This document shows, piece after piece, positions 46,727 to 58,135 of a stretch of 64,000 nt of DNA. A program made the position numbers and the translations under genes. This stretch comes from Aliikangiella coralliicola (lineage in GTDB: Bacteria > Pseudomonadota > Gammaproteobacteria > Enterobacterales > Kangiellaceae): positions 687,683 through 751,682 of the forward strand of contig NZ_ML660161.1 of NCBI RefSeq assembly GCF_007004725.1. The letters run 5' to 3'. Positions within the stretch are counted from its first letter, which is position 1, and the number at the start of each line of letters is the position of its first letter. The notes beneath the pieces are model-generated. The model did no database searches. It saw only the letters and a program-made list of their open reading frames with translations, and was not told the origin of the DNA.

Positions 46727-47331
46727 AACGCTATCCTCGCGTACTGCTGGTCGCTAGTATTAAAAAAGCTGACAAAAACAAAATGTTGGAAAAAAAGTTT
46801 AGCACAAAAAAAATAATGCAAGATTTTATTGGAAGCTATGAATTCTCTGTTTTTTATCCCACAAAAAGAAAAAGTGACGTTAAGGTTTTGTTTTAAAAAA
46901 GGTATCTCAAATTTTGGGGTTTGTGCTAAGGAAAAGCTGTGAAAAAAATAATTTAAAAGTATTGAAGGGTGCGATAAAAATTAAATTATTTTGTGAGTTT
47001 TTATCGGTTTTTATCACTGTTAAGTGATGCAAAAAAATCAGACTGGAAAGTTTTAAAAAAACATTTTCGGGCGCTGTATTGGTAGTCGATATAAAAATAA
47101 AAAATAGACAATCAAAGAATGTGATGATGTTGTAGTGATGGACAAACTTGTTTTGACTGATTTTGATGGAAGTTAAATTTTTAAATTGAAGCTTAGAAGT
47201 TGAATATTGATCAAATCATGACAAGACAATCCATCCCTGGATTAGTTTTTTTGATAACTTTGAGTACAAAAAATACTAAAATAGATTTGCTCTAATAACA
47301 AAGTAAGAGCTGAAAATTATTGAAATCAGTT
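46727..47331. other. AT-rich intergenic region upstream of the chemosensory operon
   Basis: 605 bases with no convincing gene in any frame. Very A/T-rich, with several runs of A (for example around 46780-46810 and 47030-47100). It lies upstream of the minus-strand operon starting at 46726 and downstream of the minus-strand porin gene ending at 47332. It is longer than needed for one promoter. No hairpin terminator stands out. Confidence 0.4.
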
Positions 47332-47976
47332 TTAGAAGGTAAAGGTAAATCCTCCAATGAAATAGTCTTCGGCACCTGGGATATCGAGGTCATTTGATGA
47401 ATAAGCAACAAAAAACTGCGCGTTATCGGTAAGATCATACGCGTAGGTTATTGAGTAGTCATTATTATCTCCACCGGCATCAAAATCGAGACGCCCTGCA
47501 TGTAGCGTTAGACTAGACTTGTTATTAATAGCAATTTCGTAGCCTAGCTCAATATAGTCTGCGTCGAGATCTTGATCTGAATAGTAGGTGATTGAGAAAT
47601 CATGAAATGAAGCGCCGATATTAAACTCTGTTGTCGAATCAGTGTCGCCTGTATAAGTATATTCAGTGAAACCGACACTAACAGAAACGTTATCAGATAT
47701 TTCATGGGAATACCCACCCGCTATGTCAATTTCAACGCCGTCATCAGTAACGACATCATAAGTTGATGCCCAGAGTGAAAACCAGAGGCCACTGCTGTGG
47801 TCTAACGAGATGTCGCCTTGTACAGCAGGATCTTCATCGCTTAAGTCGAACCCACGAAATAAGTATTGGCTGACAATCGTTGCGGAAGCGCCAAATTCAT
47901 TATCGCCGGCCATGACACATGGAGAGACTACGCTGCTTAGTAAAAGCGGTGTGAAAGTAATTGACTTATATTTCAT
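47332..47976 (-). CDS. TorF-family putative porin (Gcw_chp type)
   Basis: 214 aa from ATG 47976, which has GAGGG upstream; a start 12 bases earlier lacks a site. Signal peptide to about residue 23 (SPCVMA/GDN). The mature part is a short beta-barrel with the family start FGASATIVSQYLFRGFDLSDEDPAVQGDISLDHSSGLWFSLWAS and ends in aromatic-terminated FIGGFTFTF, the C-terminal pattern recognised by the outer-membrane assembly machinery. Family TIGR02001/Gcw_chp. Substrate unknown. Monocistronic. Confidence 0.87.
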   Translation of the reverse strand: MKYKSITFTPLLLSSVVSPCVMAGDNEFGASATIVSQYLFRGFDLSDEDPAVQGDISLDHSSGLWFSLWASTYDVVTDDGVEIDIAGGYSHEISDNVSVSVGFTEYTYTGDTDSTTEFNIGASFHDFSITYYSDQDLDADYIELGYEIAINNKSSLTLHAGRLDFDAGGDNNDYSITYAYDLTDNAQFFVAYSSNDLDIPGAEDYFIGGFTFTF

Positions 47977-48390
47977 GTGCACCCTCATTGTTTTTGCTTT
48001 GAACCAGGTCTGATTAAAAAATTCCTGTCAGAATAATAATCAGAGTTCAAAGTTTTTAAAAAGAACAGTCTTATTGTGTCAGCGATTTAAAACTTGAGAA
48101 TTTCAGCAATTTAATTTGCAAACACTGACGAGTTGCCGACATTTTTTATCAGTTTTAAGTTAGAGAATATCGCATCACACATAAACTACCCATGAAACAA
48201 ATAGTCGCTGGTGGTAATAAATCAAATTTATTTTAAAATAGATTTAAGATTGAGATAAATCGAAGGATCTGTATTTCAAAATGAGGTAAGTAGTGTTTTT
48301 TCTTTACAAAAAAGTTTTTAACAGGTGCCAGTGGTTTATTCTCATTTCGATGTTTGTTGAGACCTGAACACCGACAATAAGTAACCTGAG

Positions 48391-48415
48391 TTTGAGATAA
48401 GAACTCAGGCTAAAT
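48391..48415. repeat. Degenerate relative of the 523-754 inverted repeat, forming a hairpin
   Basis: TAACCTGAGTTTGAGATAAG (48391-48410), 18 of 20 positions like the left end at 523-542, runs directly into AACTCAGG, like the right end. The result is an 8-bp hairpin CCTGAGTT/AACTCAGG read from the minus strand, just after the SDR gene stop, and it could act as its 3' hairpin. The rest of 47977-48390 holds only the porin promoter region and AT-rich sequence. Confidence 0.45.
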
Positions 48416-48421
48416 AACAAT

Positions 48422-49186
48422 CTAAAGACGCGCGCCGCCATCAATTTCCAATACTCGCCCGGTCAGGTAATCATTTTGAAAAATAAATGCGACCGTCTCT
48501 GCAATTTCTTTACTTTTTCCCATGCGTTTGAGTGGTATTGCAGACTCTGCTTGTTGAATCGCTTTCGCAGGCATACTGGCAGTCATTTCTGTTGCGATAA
48601 AACCAGGAGCAATCGCACATGCCCTGATATTATGTTTGGCTAATTCCTTAGCCCAGGTCACTGTCATTGCTGCTACGCCGGCTTTGGCTGCGCTATAATT
48701 GGTTTGGCCGAAATTTCCAGAACGGCAAATACTGGAAATATTAACAATGACACCTTCAGATTGAGTTTCAATCATTTTGGCGGCAGCTTCACGACCACAT
48801 AAAAAAACGCCAGTCAGGTTGACGTCAATCACGGCTTGCCAGTCACTCAGTGATAATTTTTCAGAGACATGTCCATCTTTTGCTTTGACTAATAATCCAT
48901 CTCTTAATATACCCGCATTATTGATCAAACCATTCAGGCAACCGAAGTGATTGACAATACTCTCGAACAACTGCTCAACCTGACTTTCTTTGGATACATT
49001 GGCTTTAAAGCACTCGACTGATTGGGCACCCAACTCCAGGCAGCTATCTTGAACTAATTTTAGTGCTTCTATGTTGGTATCAATCAGCGCTAACTTTGCC
49101 TGTTGTCTGGCCAGATTTTTTGCCATTGCGAGACCTAAACCTCTTGCCGCACCGGTGATAGCGATAACTTTATTGTTGAGTTCCAC
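48422..49186 (-). CDS. SDR-family oxidoreductase, FabG-like
   Basis: 254 aa, classical short-chain dehydrogenase: Rossmann motif TGAARGLG near residue 11, NNAGI, catalytic Ser (NISSICRSG) and YSAAKAG (Tyr-x-x-x-Lys), then IAPGFIATEMTASMP and LTGRVLEIDGGARL at the end. Closest in appearance to 3-oxoacyl-ACP reductases that use NADP(H). As a lone gene it is not the fab-operon FabG and may act in PHB or other ketoacyl metabolism. TATTTTCG region upstream is the promoter zone. Confidence 0.88.
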   Translation of the reverse strand: MELNNKVIAITGAARGLGLAMAKNLARQQAKLALIDTNIEALKLVQDSCLELGAQSVECFKANVSKESQVEQLFESIVNHFGCLNGLINNAGILRDGLLVKAKDGHVSEKLSLSDWQAVIDVNLTGVFLCGREAAAKMIETQSEGVIVNISSICRSGNFGQTNYSAAKAGVAAMTVTWAKELAKHNIRACAIAPGFIATEMTASMPAKAIQQAESAIPLKRMGKSKEIAETVAFIFQNDYLTGRVLEIDGGARL

Positions 49187-49391
49187 TGTTTATATTCTCC
49201 ACGAAAATAGCGTCTTGCTGGTTGCCTGTTAGTTGCTGAGCAAAAATAGATAATGAATAAAAGCTGTTAAGCATAGAATTCGGTAATCTTAATCTGCTAT
49301 ATTACTCTAACTCAGACAAATAAGTGAAATATAGTCGCGTGCTAATTACCGATGTTTATAGAATCGCTAAGTACCAATCATTGGACCGTGT

Positions 49392-49457
49392 TAAATATTA
49401 GGACACTATAAATATTGGTACATTAAATATTGGGACATTATAAACATCAGGCCCTAT
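49392..49457. repeat. Four-unit imperfect tandem repeat
   Basis: Units TAAATATTAGGACACTA (49392), TAAATATTGGTACAT (49409), TAAATATTGGGACATTA (49424) and TAAACATCAGGCCCTAT (49441). Period 15-17 bases. It lies in the 379-base gap between divergent genes; possible binding array, or slippage product. The remaining 49187-49391 and 49458-49565 show nothing clear. Confidence 0.65.
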
Positions 49458-49565
49458 ATTAGAGCTAGATTAATACTGAAACTCAATATAGTAGAAATGT
49501 ATTTAGCACACTGAAAAGGCGAAGACTGTTCGTCACTTTGAAAACGAAATGATGATGGGTTTTGA

Positions 49566-49853
49566 ATGATGAAATTAAAGATATCTGAATATTTTAAGTC
49601 AGCTTTATTTAGTGTTTTGGTTTTGAGTGGGGCTACCTGCTTATCTGCATGTGTTGGCGATCACTATGGCTACTCAAAACAAGAATGGCAACTAATGAGT
49701 AAAATGCAACAAGAAAAAGCCAAAAAGTCATTTCAAGCGCTTGTGGCAGAGAAGGATAAAATAGTCAAAGGCGATGCTATTAGCCAAACAACAGAAGCAT
49801 TTATCGAAAGAAATATTGGTAAGCGTGGCGGACAAACTCAGGACCATTTATAG
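49566..49853 (+). CDS. Small lipoprotein of unknown function
   Basis: 95 aa (or 94 from the next ATG). Lipoprotein signal with lipobox LSAC (Cys29). The mature part is short, polar and helical: YSKQEWQLMSKMQQEKAKKSFQALVAEKDKIVKG. No Asp after the lipid Cys, so outer-membrane sorting is likely. No family recognised. A cupin gene starts 31 bases later on the same strand. Confidence 0.7.
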   Translation: MMKLKISEYFKSALFSVLVLSGATCLSACVGDHYGYSKQEWQLMSKMQQEKAKKSFQALVAEKDKIVKGDAISQTTEAFIERNIGKRGGQTQDHL

Positions 49854-49884
49854 CAATATTTCAGTTGCTCAAAGGTAATAGCGG

Positions 49885-50214
49885 GTGAGACTTAATAATA
49901 TTTTCAATAATATTCCAAAAGATATACCTGATGAATTGTTTGAGGAATTGACCGTCGGCGACAATATTAAAATCGAACGAATTATCTCGAAGGGGCATTC
50001 GTCGCCAGAAAGCGGTTGGTATGATCAGGAAAATAACGAGTGGGTGATGGTACTGAAAGGCGAGGCAAGTCTTACCATGATCAATGCAAACGGTTTAGAA
50101 GAAAATATTACACTTGTTGCAGGTGATTATTTAAATATTCCGGCACATCAAAAGCATAAAGTGAGTTGGACTCATCCCACTCTCGAAACCATATGGTTGG
50201 CTGTTCATTACTAA
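49885..50214 (+). CDS. Small single-domain cupin
   Basis: 109 aa. One cupin barrel: KGHSSPESGWYDQENNEWVMVLKGEASLTM (motif 1 with GHSSP and E) and GDYLNIPAHQKHKVSWT (motif 2 with PAHxxH). It carries the usual metal-ligand histidines and glutamate. Family members are cupins of unknown substrate. GTG 49885 follows AAAGG by 9 bases. It may be co-transcribed with the lipoprotein upstream. Confidence 0.87.
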   Translation: MRLNNIFNNIPKDIPDELFEELTVGDNIKIERIISKGHSSPESGWYDQENNEWVMVLKGEASLTMINANGLEENITLVAGDYLNIPAHQKHKVSWTHPTLETIWLAVHY

Positions 50215-50319
50215 GTTGTAATACTCAATAAACTATCTAATTGGATCTACTCAAACCCTCCCCAGCCTTTCTTTGCTTAAGAAGGGAGTAACAAATGAAG
50301 AACATGTCGTTAGAGTCGT

Positions 50320-50748
50320 CTAATCCAAACAGAATCCCTTGATTTTATATTGACCTTCTAATCTGACAAATTCATCCTGTTCGATCTGGATGTCTTTATC
50401 GCAATATTTGATTTCACTGAGCTTTATCATCATTCTCTTGTGAGCGATTTCTTCCATGTGAAATTTGGAAGGCTGCTGGGCATTTTTATGTTTATTCTCG
50501 CGAGGACTCAATTGATCATTTTGACGACGCCCTTTCCTGTTTCCACCGTTTTTTCGAGGTGTGGTTGTTTGACCGCTGACTTTCTTGGGAGCACGCTTTA
50601 GCGCACCATCTAACTGTAAAATAAAAGAAAAATATTTTTTACCATCGTGATCCTGATAAGTAAAAAAGCTCTCGCTAAACTTTTCTTCAGGCGCACTGGC
50701 ACAACCACTAACAATCAGCATCATGACCATAGCAAAATAGCATCTCAT
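50320..50748 (-). CDS. Lipoprotein of unknown function with basic linker
   Basis: 142 aa from ATG 50748, where a lipoprotein signal starts (MRCYFAMVMMLIVSGC, Cys16). After the lipid anchor come a short Glu/Ser stretch, a Lys/Arg/Asn/Gln-rich linker about 55-100 and a C-terminal segment with two cysteines (EIKYCDKDIQIEQDEFVRLEGQYKIKGFCLD) that could form a disulfide. No family recognised. Its promoter and the thiC promoter face opposite ways within 50749-50980. Confidence 0.65.
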   Translation of the reverse strand: MRCYFAMVMMLIVSGCASAPEEKFSESFFTYQDHDGKKYFSFILQLDGALKRAPKKVSGQTTTPRKNGGNRKGRRQNDQLSPRENKHKNAQQPSKFHMEEIAHKRMMIKLSEIKYCDKDIQIEQDEFVRLEGQYKIKGFCLD

Positions 50749-50965
50749 TTCATCTTTACCCGTGTTGCGATTTTGATAATTCAATTAGAGACAAGTATCG
50801 ATGCAAAGTTTTGTAATGTTTTGTAAAGGCTCATTGCATACGCCTGAACTACCTTTAAGACGAAGAGAGCAAGACTAAAACTGAATGTGGACGACGGAGA
50901 ATTTATTTGAAAATGATGATAACCGAGAAATATAAGCTTCGCTGGTAATTTGCTCAGACTGGGCT

Positions 50966-50971
50966 TATAAT
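50966..50971 (+). promoter_or_regulatory. -10 element of the thi operon promoter
   Basis: TATAAT at 50966-50971 with a weak -35-like TGGTAA about 17 bases before. A start near 50978 would put the transcript just before the TPP aptamer. Confidence 0.55.
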
Positions 50972-50980
50972 CTGCCCAAC

Positions 50981-53217
<2,237 letters not shown>

Positions 53218-53241
53218 CAGGACGGTTTTCGGTACGCTTAA

Positions 53242-54405
53242 ATGAGTCTGGCACGAAAAAAAGTTGGTATTGTCGGCGCCGGAATTATGGGGCGCCTGTT
53301 AGCTTGGCAGTTGGCTAACAATGGTTACCAAATAACTTTGTTTGATAAAGATCCAATTGAATCTGGAGATGCCGCGGCATACACGGCAGCTGGTATGCTA
53401 ACGCCTTATTCCGAAATTGAATCTGCCGAAATGCTGATTTATCACCTGGGAATGCGATCGCTTCAATTGTGGCCGATAATTGCCAAAAAACTCAATGCTG
53501 ATATTGGGTTTCATCAGTTAGGAAGTTTGATTGTAAGCCATGCCAATGATAAACCTGATTTAGTTAGATTTAACCAGCAACTTAACTTCAAGTTATCTGA
53601 GCTGTCTAATTCTTCTCATTCAAATACAGAGTCGTCATATTCATCTCGACACTCCCCAAAGCAAATTGAACATGATGATTTGGCGGAGCTTGAGCCTGAA
53701 TTAAGCTCGAAGTTTTCAGAAGCAACCTGGTTACCGCAGGAGGCCTGGCTGTGTCCTCGTTGTGTGATGGGCGTTCTTGCTGATCAATTACTTGATAAAA
53801 GAATTAGCTGGCACGCCCACACAAAAATTGATGGTTTGAAGGTGGATAGTGGCAAAAATCAAGTGACGGTAAAAAGGCAAAATTACCAGTTCGATTGGAT
53901 AATCGATTGTCGAGGACTTGGCGCTAAACCGGATATGAGCGAGCTAAGAGGTGTGCGCGGTGAACTGGTTTTGTTGCAGGCACCTGATGTCAAAATTAAC
54001 CGCCTGGTTCGCCTGATGCATCCTCGATATCGTTTGTATGTTGTCCCGAAATATAAAGATGATCTTTACACCCTTGGCGCGACACAAATTGAAAGTGATG
54101 ATAGTGGACCGATTACCGTACGATCAACTTTGGAATTGCTAACTGCGGCTTATAGTTTACATCCTGGTTTTGCCGAGGCCAGACTGATAGAAACGAAAAC
54201 TAACTGTCGACCGGCGCTGTCAGATAATTTGCCCAGAGTTGAAGTCCAGAATAATTTAATTCGAATCAATGGGCTCTATCGACACGGTTTTTTACTCGCA
54301 CCGGCAATCGCAAATGAAGTGCAAAATTTTCTCACGCACGATGGTGATTATTCATCAGGTTACCAGGGATTATTTCGAGCATCAGCAAAAGAGGTTAGCG
54401 AGTGA
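53242..54405 (+). CDS. thiO: Glycine oxidase ThiO (FAD-dependent)
   Basis: 387 aa. FAD Rossmann motif VGIVGAGIMGRLLAWQLA at the start, then AAAYTAAGMLTPYSEIESAE and the C-terminal INGLYRHGFLLAPAIA. ThiO oxidises glycine to the imine used in thiazole synthesis, replacing ThiH in aerobic-type pathways. The gene lies 24 bases after thiC and its TGA overlaps the thiS start. A serine-rich insertion about 115-135 (SNSSHSNTESSYSSRHS) is unusual. Confidence 0.93.
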   Translation: MSLARKKVGIVGAGIMGRLLAWQLANNGYQITLFDKDPIESGDAAAYTAAGMLTPYSEIESAEMLIYHLGMRSLQLWPIIAKKLNADIGFHQLGSLIVSHANDKPDLVRFNQQLNFKLSELSNSSHSNTESSYSSRHSPKQIEHDDLAELEPELSSKFSEATWLPQEAWLCPRCVMGVLADQLLDKRISWHAHTKIDGLKVDSGKNQVTVKRQNYQFDWIIDCRGLGAKPDMSELRGVRGELVLLQAPDVKINRLVRLMHPRYRLYVVPKYKDDLYTLGATQIESDDSGPITVRSTLELLTAAYSLHPGFAEARLIETKTNCRPALSDNLPRVEVQNNLIRINGLYRHGFLLAPAIANEVQNFLTHDGDYSSGYQGLFRASAKEVSE

Positions 54406-54605
54406 TGATTAAACTTTGGTTGAACGGCGAACAAATTACGAGTGAAGCGTTAAATTTAAAAGTGTTTTTAAAAGAACACTATAATGATAGCGCGAGTTTT
54501 GCGGTTGCAGTTAATGAATACTTTGTGCCGAAATTCGATTATGAAAATATTGAATTAAGAGAAGGTGACAGGGTCGAGATGGTTGTGCCGATGGCCGGCG
54601 GTTAA
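54405..54605 (+). CDS. thiS: Sulfur carrier protein ThiS
   Basis: 66 aa from ATG 54405 (TGATG overlap with thiO; an in-frame GTG at 54402 is possible). Ubiquitin-like fold ending in the required Gly-Gly (VVPMAGG), which is adenylated and thiocarboxylated before giving sulfur to ThiG. No ThiF gene is nearby to perform the activation. Confidence 0.94.
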   Translation: MIKLWLNGEQITSEALNLKVFLKEHYNDSASFAVAVNEYFVPKFDYENIELREGDRVEMVVPMAGG

Positions 54606-54688
54606 ATGCTTATGAGTGTAGATGCCAATAGGATTTTTCACGACAGTATGAGGGTGAGAATGACGGTATCAGTTAAGAGAGAATATCT

Positions 54689-55468
54689 ATGTGGAAACTA
54701 GCAGACGAAGAAATCGATAGCCGCTTATTAATTGGCACCGCTTTATATCCCTCGCCGGACATAATGCAGCAGGCAATCCGCGCTTCCAACGCAAAGGTAG
54801 TAACTGTTTCATTACGCCGACAAAATCCTGCTAGTGGTAGCGGCCAGGATTTTTGGCAGCTTATTCAGTCTTTGGGACTTAATTTACTGCCGAATACAGC
54901 GGGTTGTCATTCGGTAAAAGAAGCCGTTGCCACAGCACAAATGGCGCGTGAATTATTTGGCACTCGGTGGATTAAGTTAGAAGTTATCGGGGATGATTAC
55001 AATTTACAGCCAGATCCATTTGGTTTGTTGGAAGCAACCAAAGAACTGATTTCTCAAGGGTTTGAGGTGTTTCCATATTGCACTGACGATTTAGTGTTAT
55101 GCGAGAAACTGGCGGAAGCCGGTTGCCGAATTTTAATGCCATGGGGGGCACCCATTGGGACAGGGAAAGGATTGGTTAATCCCTATGCGTTGAAAACCCT
55201 GCGGGAACGTTTGAATAACATTACCTTGATAGTAGATGCGGGCATAGGCGCACCGTCTCATGCCGCACAGGCAATGGAATTAGGGTATGACGGGGTTTTA
55301 CTGAACACGGCGGTGGCGCAGGCCAGTGATCCGGTTAAAATGGCCGCTGCATTTGACCTATCGATAAAAGCCGGTCGACTGGCTTATGAGTCTGGCGTTA
55401 TGCCAGAAAGAGACCTGGCCCAGCCTAGCACACCAACAATTGGGACACCTTTCTGGCATAAGAACTAA
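54689..55468 (+). CDS. thiG: Thiazole synthase ThiG
   Basis: 259 aa TIM-barrel enzyme that assembles the thiazole phosphate from DXP, dehydroglycine and ThiS thiocarboxylate. The Schiff-base Lys96 is in [10 protein letters not shown]. Other signatures: [28 protein letters not shown] and [28 protein letters not shown]. It starts 83 bases after thiS. AGAGA precedes ATG 54689. Confidence 0.96.
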   Translation: MWKLADEEIDSRLLIGTALYPSPDIMQQAIRASNAKVVTVSLRRQNPASGSGQDFWQLIQSLGLNLLPNTAGCHSVKEAVATAQMARELFGTRWIKLEVIGDDYNLQPDPFGLLEATKELISQGFEVFPYCTDDLVLCEKLAEAGCRILMPWGAPIGTGKGLVNPYALKTLRERLNNITLIVDAGIGAPSHAAQAMELGYDGVLLNTAVAQASDPVKMAAAFDLSIKAGRLAYESGVMPERDLAQPSTPTIGTPFWHKN

Positions 55469-55496
55469 ATCACTAACTTTTCCAGGGCTATGTGGG

Positions 55497-55502
55497 TATA
55501 AT
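55497..55502 (+). promoter_or_regulatory. Possible internal promoter before thiDE
   Basis: TATAAT with a G-rich TGTGGG directly before, 29 bases after the thiG stop. The 233-base gap to the next gene also has an imperfect GGGGCG/CGCCC hairpin near 55540-55560. No -35 was clear. Confidence 0.3.
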
Positions 55503-55701
55503 GCGGCACCCGTTTTTAGAGCGTTGAAATGGGTGAATTGGGGCGTGAGTGCTCGCCCAAATTAGAGTTTGCCAGCCAGGGGCGACGTTTTTAGTACAGA
55601 GCCATGTTCCTGAACTGTTTTTGTTTACAGTGTTTATTGATAACAAGCTGGTGAAACTGGACATCAATCCCTGTATTAAAGTAGTGAATTTGAAGTAGAC
55701 A

Positions 55702-57195
55702 ATGTTGCCAACGAGCAAAAATAAACCGGTTATTTTAACTATTGCAGCCAATGATTCCGCTGGCATGGCTGGTATCGCGACCGATATCAAAACTCAGCAG
55801 GCTTTTGGTATTCATAGTGCTGTGGCCGTCACAGCGAACACCGCTCAGAATAATTATGAAGTTCTATCGGTTAACCCTGTTGATGCGAGTGTTTTAAAGC
55901 AGCAGCTAGAAGCAGTTAAAGAATTACCCATTGCGGTTGTAAAGGTTGGTCTGGTTTGCAATCTGGAGCAGGTAAAAGTGATTGCAGATTTTATTCGCTC
56001 CACTGGTTTGCCGCTGATTTTAGACCCGGTTTTATCGTCAACTAGCGGAGAAGGCTTCTTTCCAGACAAAGATATTGCGACCTATGTTGATACGCTGTTA
56101 CCCCTTTCAACCCTGGTCACGCCAAACCGCGAAGAAACCTCATTACTTACCTATTTGCCCGCTTCCTCCGCTGGAGAAATTGAATTGGCTGCGGATTCTA
56201 TGTTGCTGCTGGGTGCGAAAAATATATTAATAAAGGGCGGACACGGCGAAGATGAAGCCTGCCAGGATTACTTCGCCAGCGATGAAAAATGCTTCTGGTT
56301 ATCCAGCCCTCGCAAAAATTTTAAAAACACGCGTGGAACTGGGTGTGCGATGGCGTCAAGTATTGCCGCCTGTTTAACTTTGGGCTACTCACTTTATGAT
56401 TCGGTTGTAATCGGAAAGATGGCGATTAACCAGGGATTAAGAGAGGGATATTCAGTCGGAGAGCAAAAAGGCCCGGTGGCGATTACTCGTTTTCCTGATC
56501 AGGAAGTTGATTTACCGATTTTATCTGATACTTCGAGTGTTAATCTGCAAAGCGAAAATTTTCCATGTTGCAATCAAATTCGACTGGGTCTTTATCCCGT
56601 TGTTGATAGAGCTGTCTGGCTGAAAAAATTGTTGCCTGTTGGCGTTTCAACTATCCAGCTTAGAATAAAAGACTTACGCGGTGAAGCACTTGAACGTGAA
56701 ATAAAAAGCGCCATTGAGCTGGCGGAAAAATATGATTGTCGTTTGTTTATTAATGATTATTGGGAGTTAGCGATTAAGCACCATGCTTATGGTGTTCACC
56801 TTGGCCAGGAAGATCTGGACTCAGTTGATATCGATGCGATCCGTAACGCGGGTTTGCGTTTAGGGATAAGTACCCATTGTCATTATGAAGTGGCAAGAGC
56901 AATGCAACACAAACCTTCCTATATTGCCTGTGGCCCGGTTTATCACACCAATACTAAACAGATGCCGTGGGTGCCCCATGGGTTAGATGGACTTGCTTAC
57001 TGGCGTAAAGTTTTAGATTACCCACTAGTGGCCATTGGCGGAATTAACCGAGAAAGACTTGAATCTGTCGCAGAAGTTGGCGTAGACGGTGTGGCGATGA
57101 TTACTGCAATTACTGAGGCAGCTGAGCCAGAAGCTGTTGCTCGGGAAATGATGGCGTTGCTAAATAAAAGTCGGTATGAAAAAGCGATACAGTAA
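55702..57195 (+). CDS. thiDE: Bifunctional HMP(-P) kinase / thiamine-phosphate synthase (ThiD-ThiE fusion)
   Basis: 497 aa. ThiD half about 1-265: ILTIAANDSAGMAGIATDIKT, DPVLSSTSGEGFF, TPNREET, KNILIKGGHGEDEACQDYF and NTRGTGCAMASSIAACLTLG (anion hole). ThiE half about 288-490: GLYPVVDR, VSTIQLRIKD, LFINDYWELAI, GVHLGQEDL, GISTHCHYEV, ACGPVYHT, GGINRERL. It phosphorylates HMP twice and couples HMP-PP with thiazole phosphate. Last gene of the operon. The catalytic motifs of both halves look intact. Confidence 0.95.
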   Translation: MLPTSKNKPVILTIAANDSAGMAGIATDIKTQQAFGIHSAVAVTANTAQNNYEVLSVNPVDASVLKQQLEAVKELPIAVVKVGLVCNLEQVKVIADFIRSTGLPLILDPVLSSTSGEGFFPDKDIATYVDTLLPLSTLVTPNREETSLLTYLPASSAGEIELAADSMLLLGAKNILIKGGHGEDEACQDYFASDEKCFWLSSPRKNFKNTRGTGCAMASSIAACLTLGYSLYDSVVIGKMAINQGLREGYSVGEQKGPVAITRFPDQEVDLPILSDTSSVNLQSENFPCCNQIRLGLYPVVDRAVWLKKLLPVGVSTIQLRIKDLRGEALEREIKSAIELAEKYDCRLFINDYWELAIKHHAYGVHLGQEDLDSVDIDAIRNAGLRLGISTHCHYEVARAMQHKPSYIACGPVYHTNTKQMPWVPHGLDGLAYWRKVLDYPLVAIGGINRERLESVAEVGVDGVAMITAITEAAEPEAVAREMMALLNKSRYEKAIQ

Positions 57196-58135
57196 TTACT
57201 GGCAGTATTTTAACGGGTGTTAAAAAACCATGGTTTAAAATTAACCGAGGTTCTTTTGTTTTTTTATATGCCTGAAAAGTACACACATCAATTGTCCACA
57301 AAAATTAGCCTTTGCCACCCTGGTGTTTTTTAAATATTATTTGAATCACCTAAGCAAGAATATTTAAGTTTTGCAATCAGTCAATTTGAACGAACAGTTG
57401 AATTAACCAGGTTAGTCGGGATAAAACAATTTGAACTATTTTGTGTATTGAGTTTATCCAAATATTGTTTTTATCCGGCCATTGCAACTTAATCTGGCAT
57501 TGGTTATTCTTTTTTTGGTTATAGCAATTTAATAGCCAGTCAGTTCAAAATAATGACAAATTCAAAAAAAACAATAATAAGAAAATCAATAACAAAGTGC
57601 CGACCTAAAGCACTCACCATAATAACGAGAATGAAATAATCTTTAATCGTTGGAAGGGAAAAAGGAAATATTGTTCAGGGGTGTAGACCAAAAAAGGGAC
57701 AGGGATAGAAGACCAGTTTAAACAATCAATCGAATGAAAGTGAAATTGAATTTTCTACGATGAAAATTCGATTTTATGGCGAGTTTTGCTTAGAGAAAAA
57801 TTTCTTGATTGTTGAGCTGTTGGCCAACCTGCGCATTGAAGTCTTGAATGCCCCACTCGAACTATTTCAGTTAACTCAATATTGAAGCGTTTTTTAACGC
57901 TTTGGGCTCGCTTGCGCCATGAAAAAATCACTACAGTTGGTTGTCGGTCAGGGTGGGGGGCGGATTTTTTGTCTCTGGAGCTCTTGTATTTTGGGCGTTT
58001 GATAAAGAATGTCCGAATTTTGTTAGTGGATGTCCGAATATTGATAGTGGTATGTCGGGCAAATCCTGTAGTTTAAAAATATACAAGAAATGAGATGTTT
58101 TGAAATTGAGTAGTCGGTTTAATCGGGGGATTAAT
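57196..58135. other. Long intergenic region with short repeats and hairpins
   Basis: About 940 bases with no convincing gene on either strand; the short open frames here lack start signals or sensible composition. Seen: perfect hairpin AAGCGTT-TTTT-AACGCTT (57885-57902); a 2.4-copy tandem repeat at 58009-58058; and a GGGACAGGGATAG segment near 57701-57713 of the sort found around REP/transposase remnants. It may be a degraded mobile element or the control region of the giant gene. Confidence 0.4.
58009..58058. repeat. Short tandem repeat (21-22 bp, about 2.4 copies)
   Basis: ATGTCCGAATTTTGTTAGTG (58009), ATGTCCGAATATTGATAGTG (58030) and a partial ATGTCGG (58052). It lies about 80 bases before the small frame at 58136 and could be a regulator binding array. 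Confidence 0.6.

Noticed and set aside
55540..55565. Second riboswitch before thiDE
   Set aside because: An imperfect GGGGCG/CGCCC hairpin exists, but the TPP core segments (CTGAGA, GAACCTGAT) are absent.
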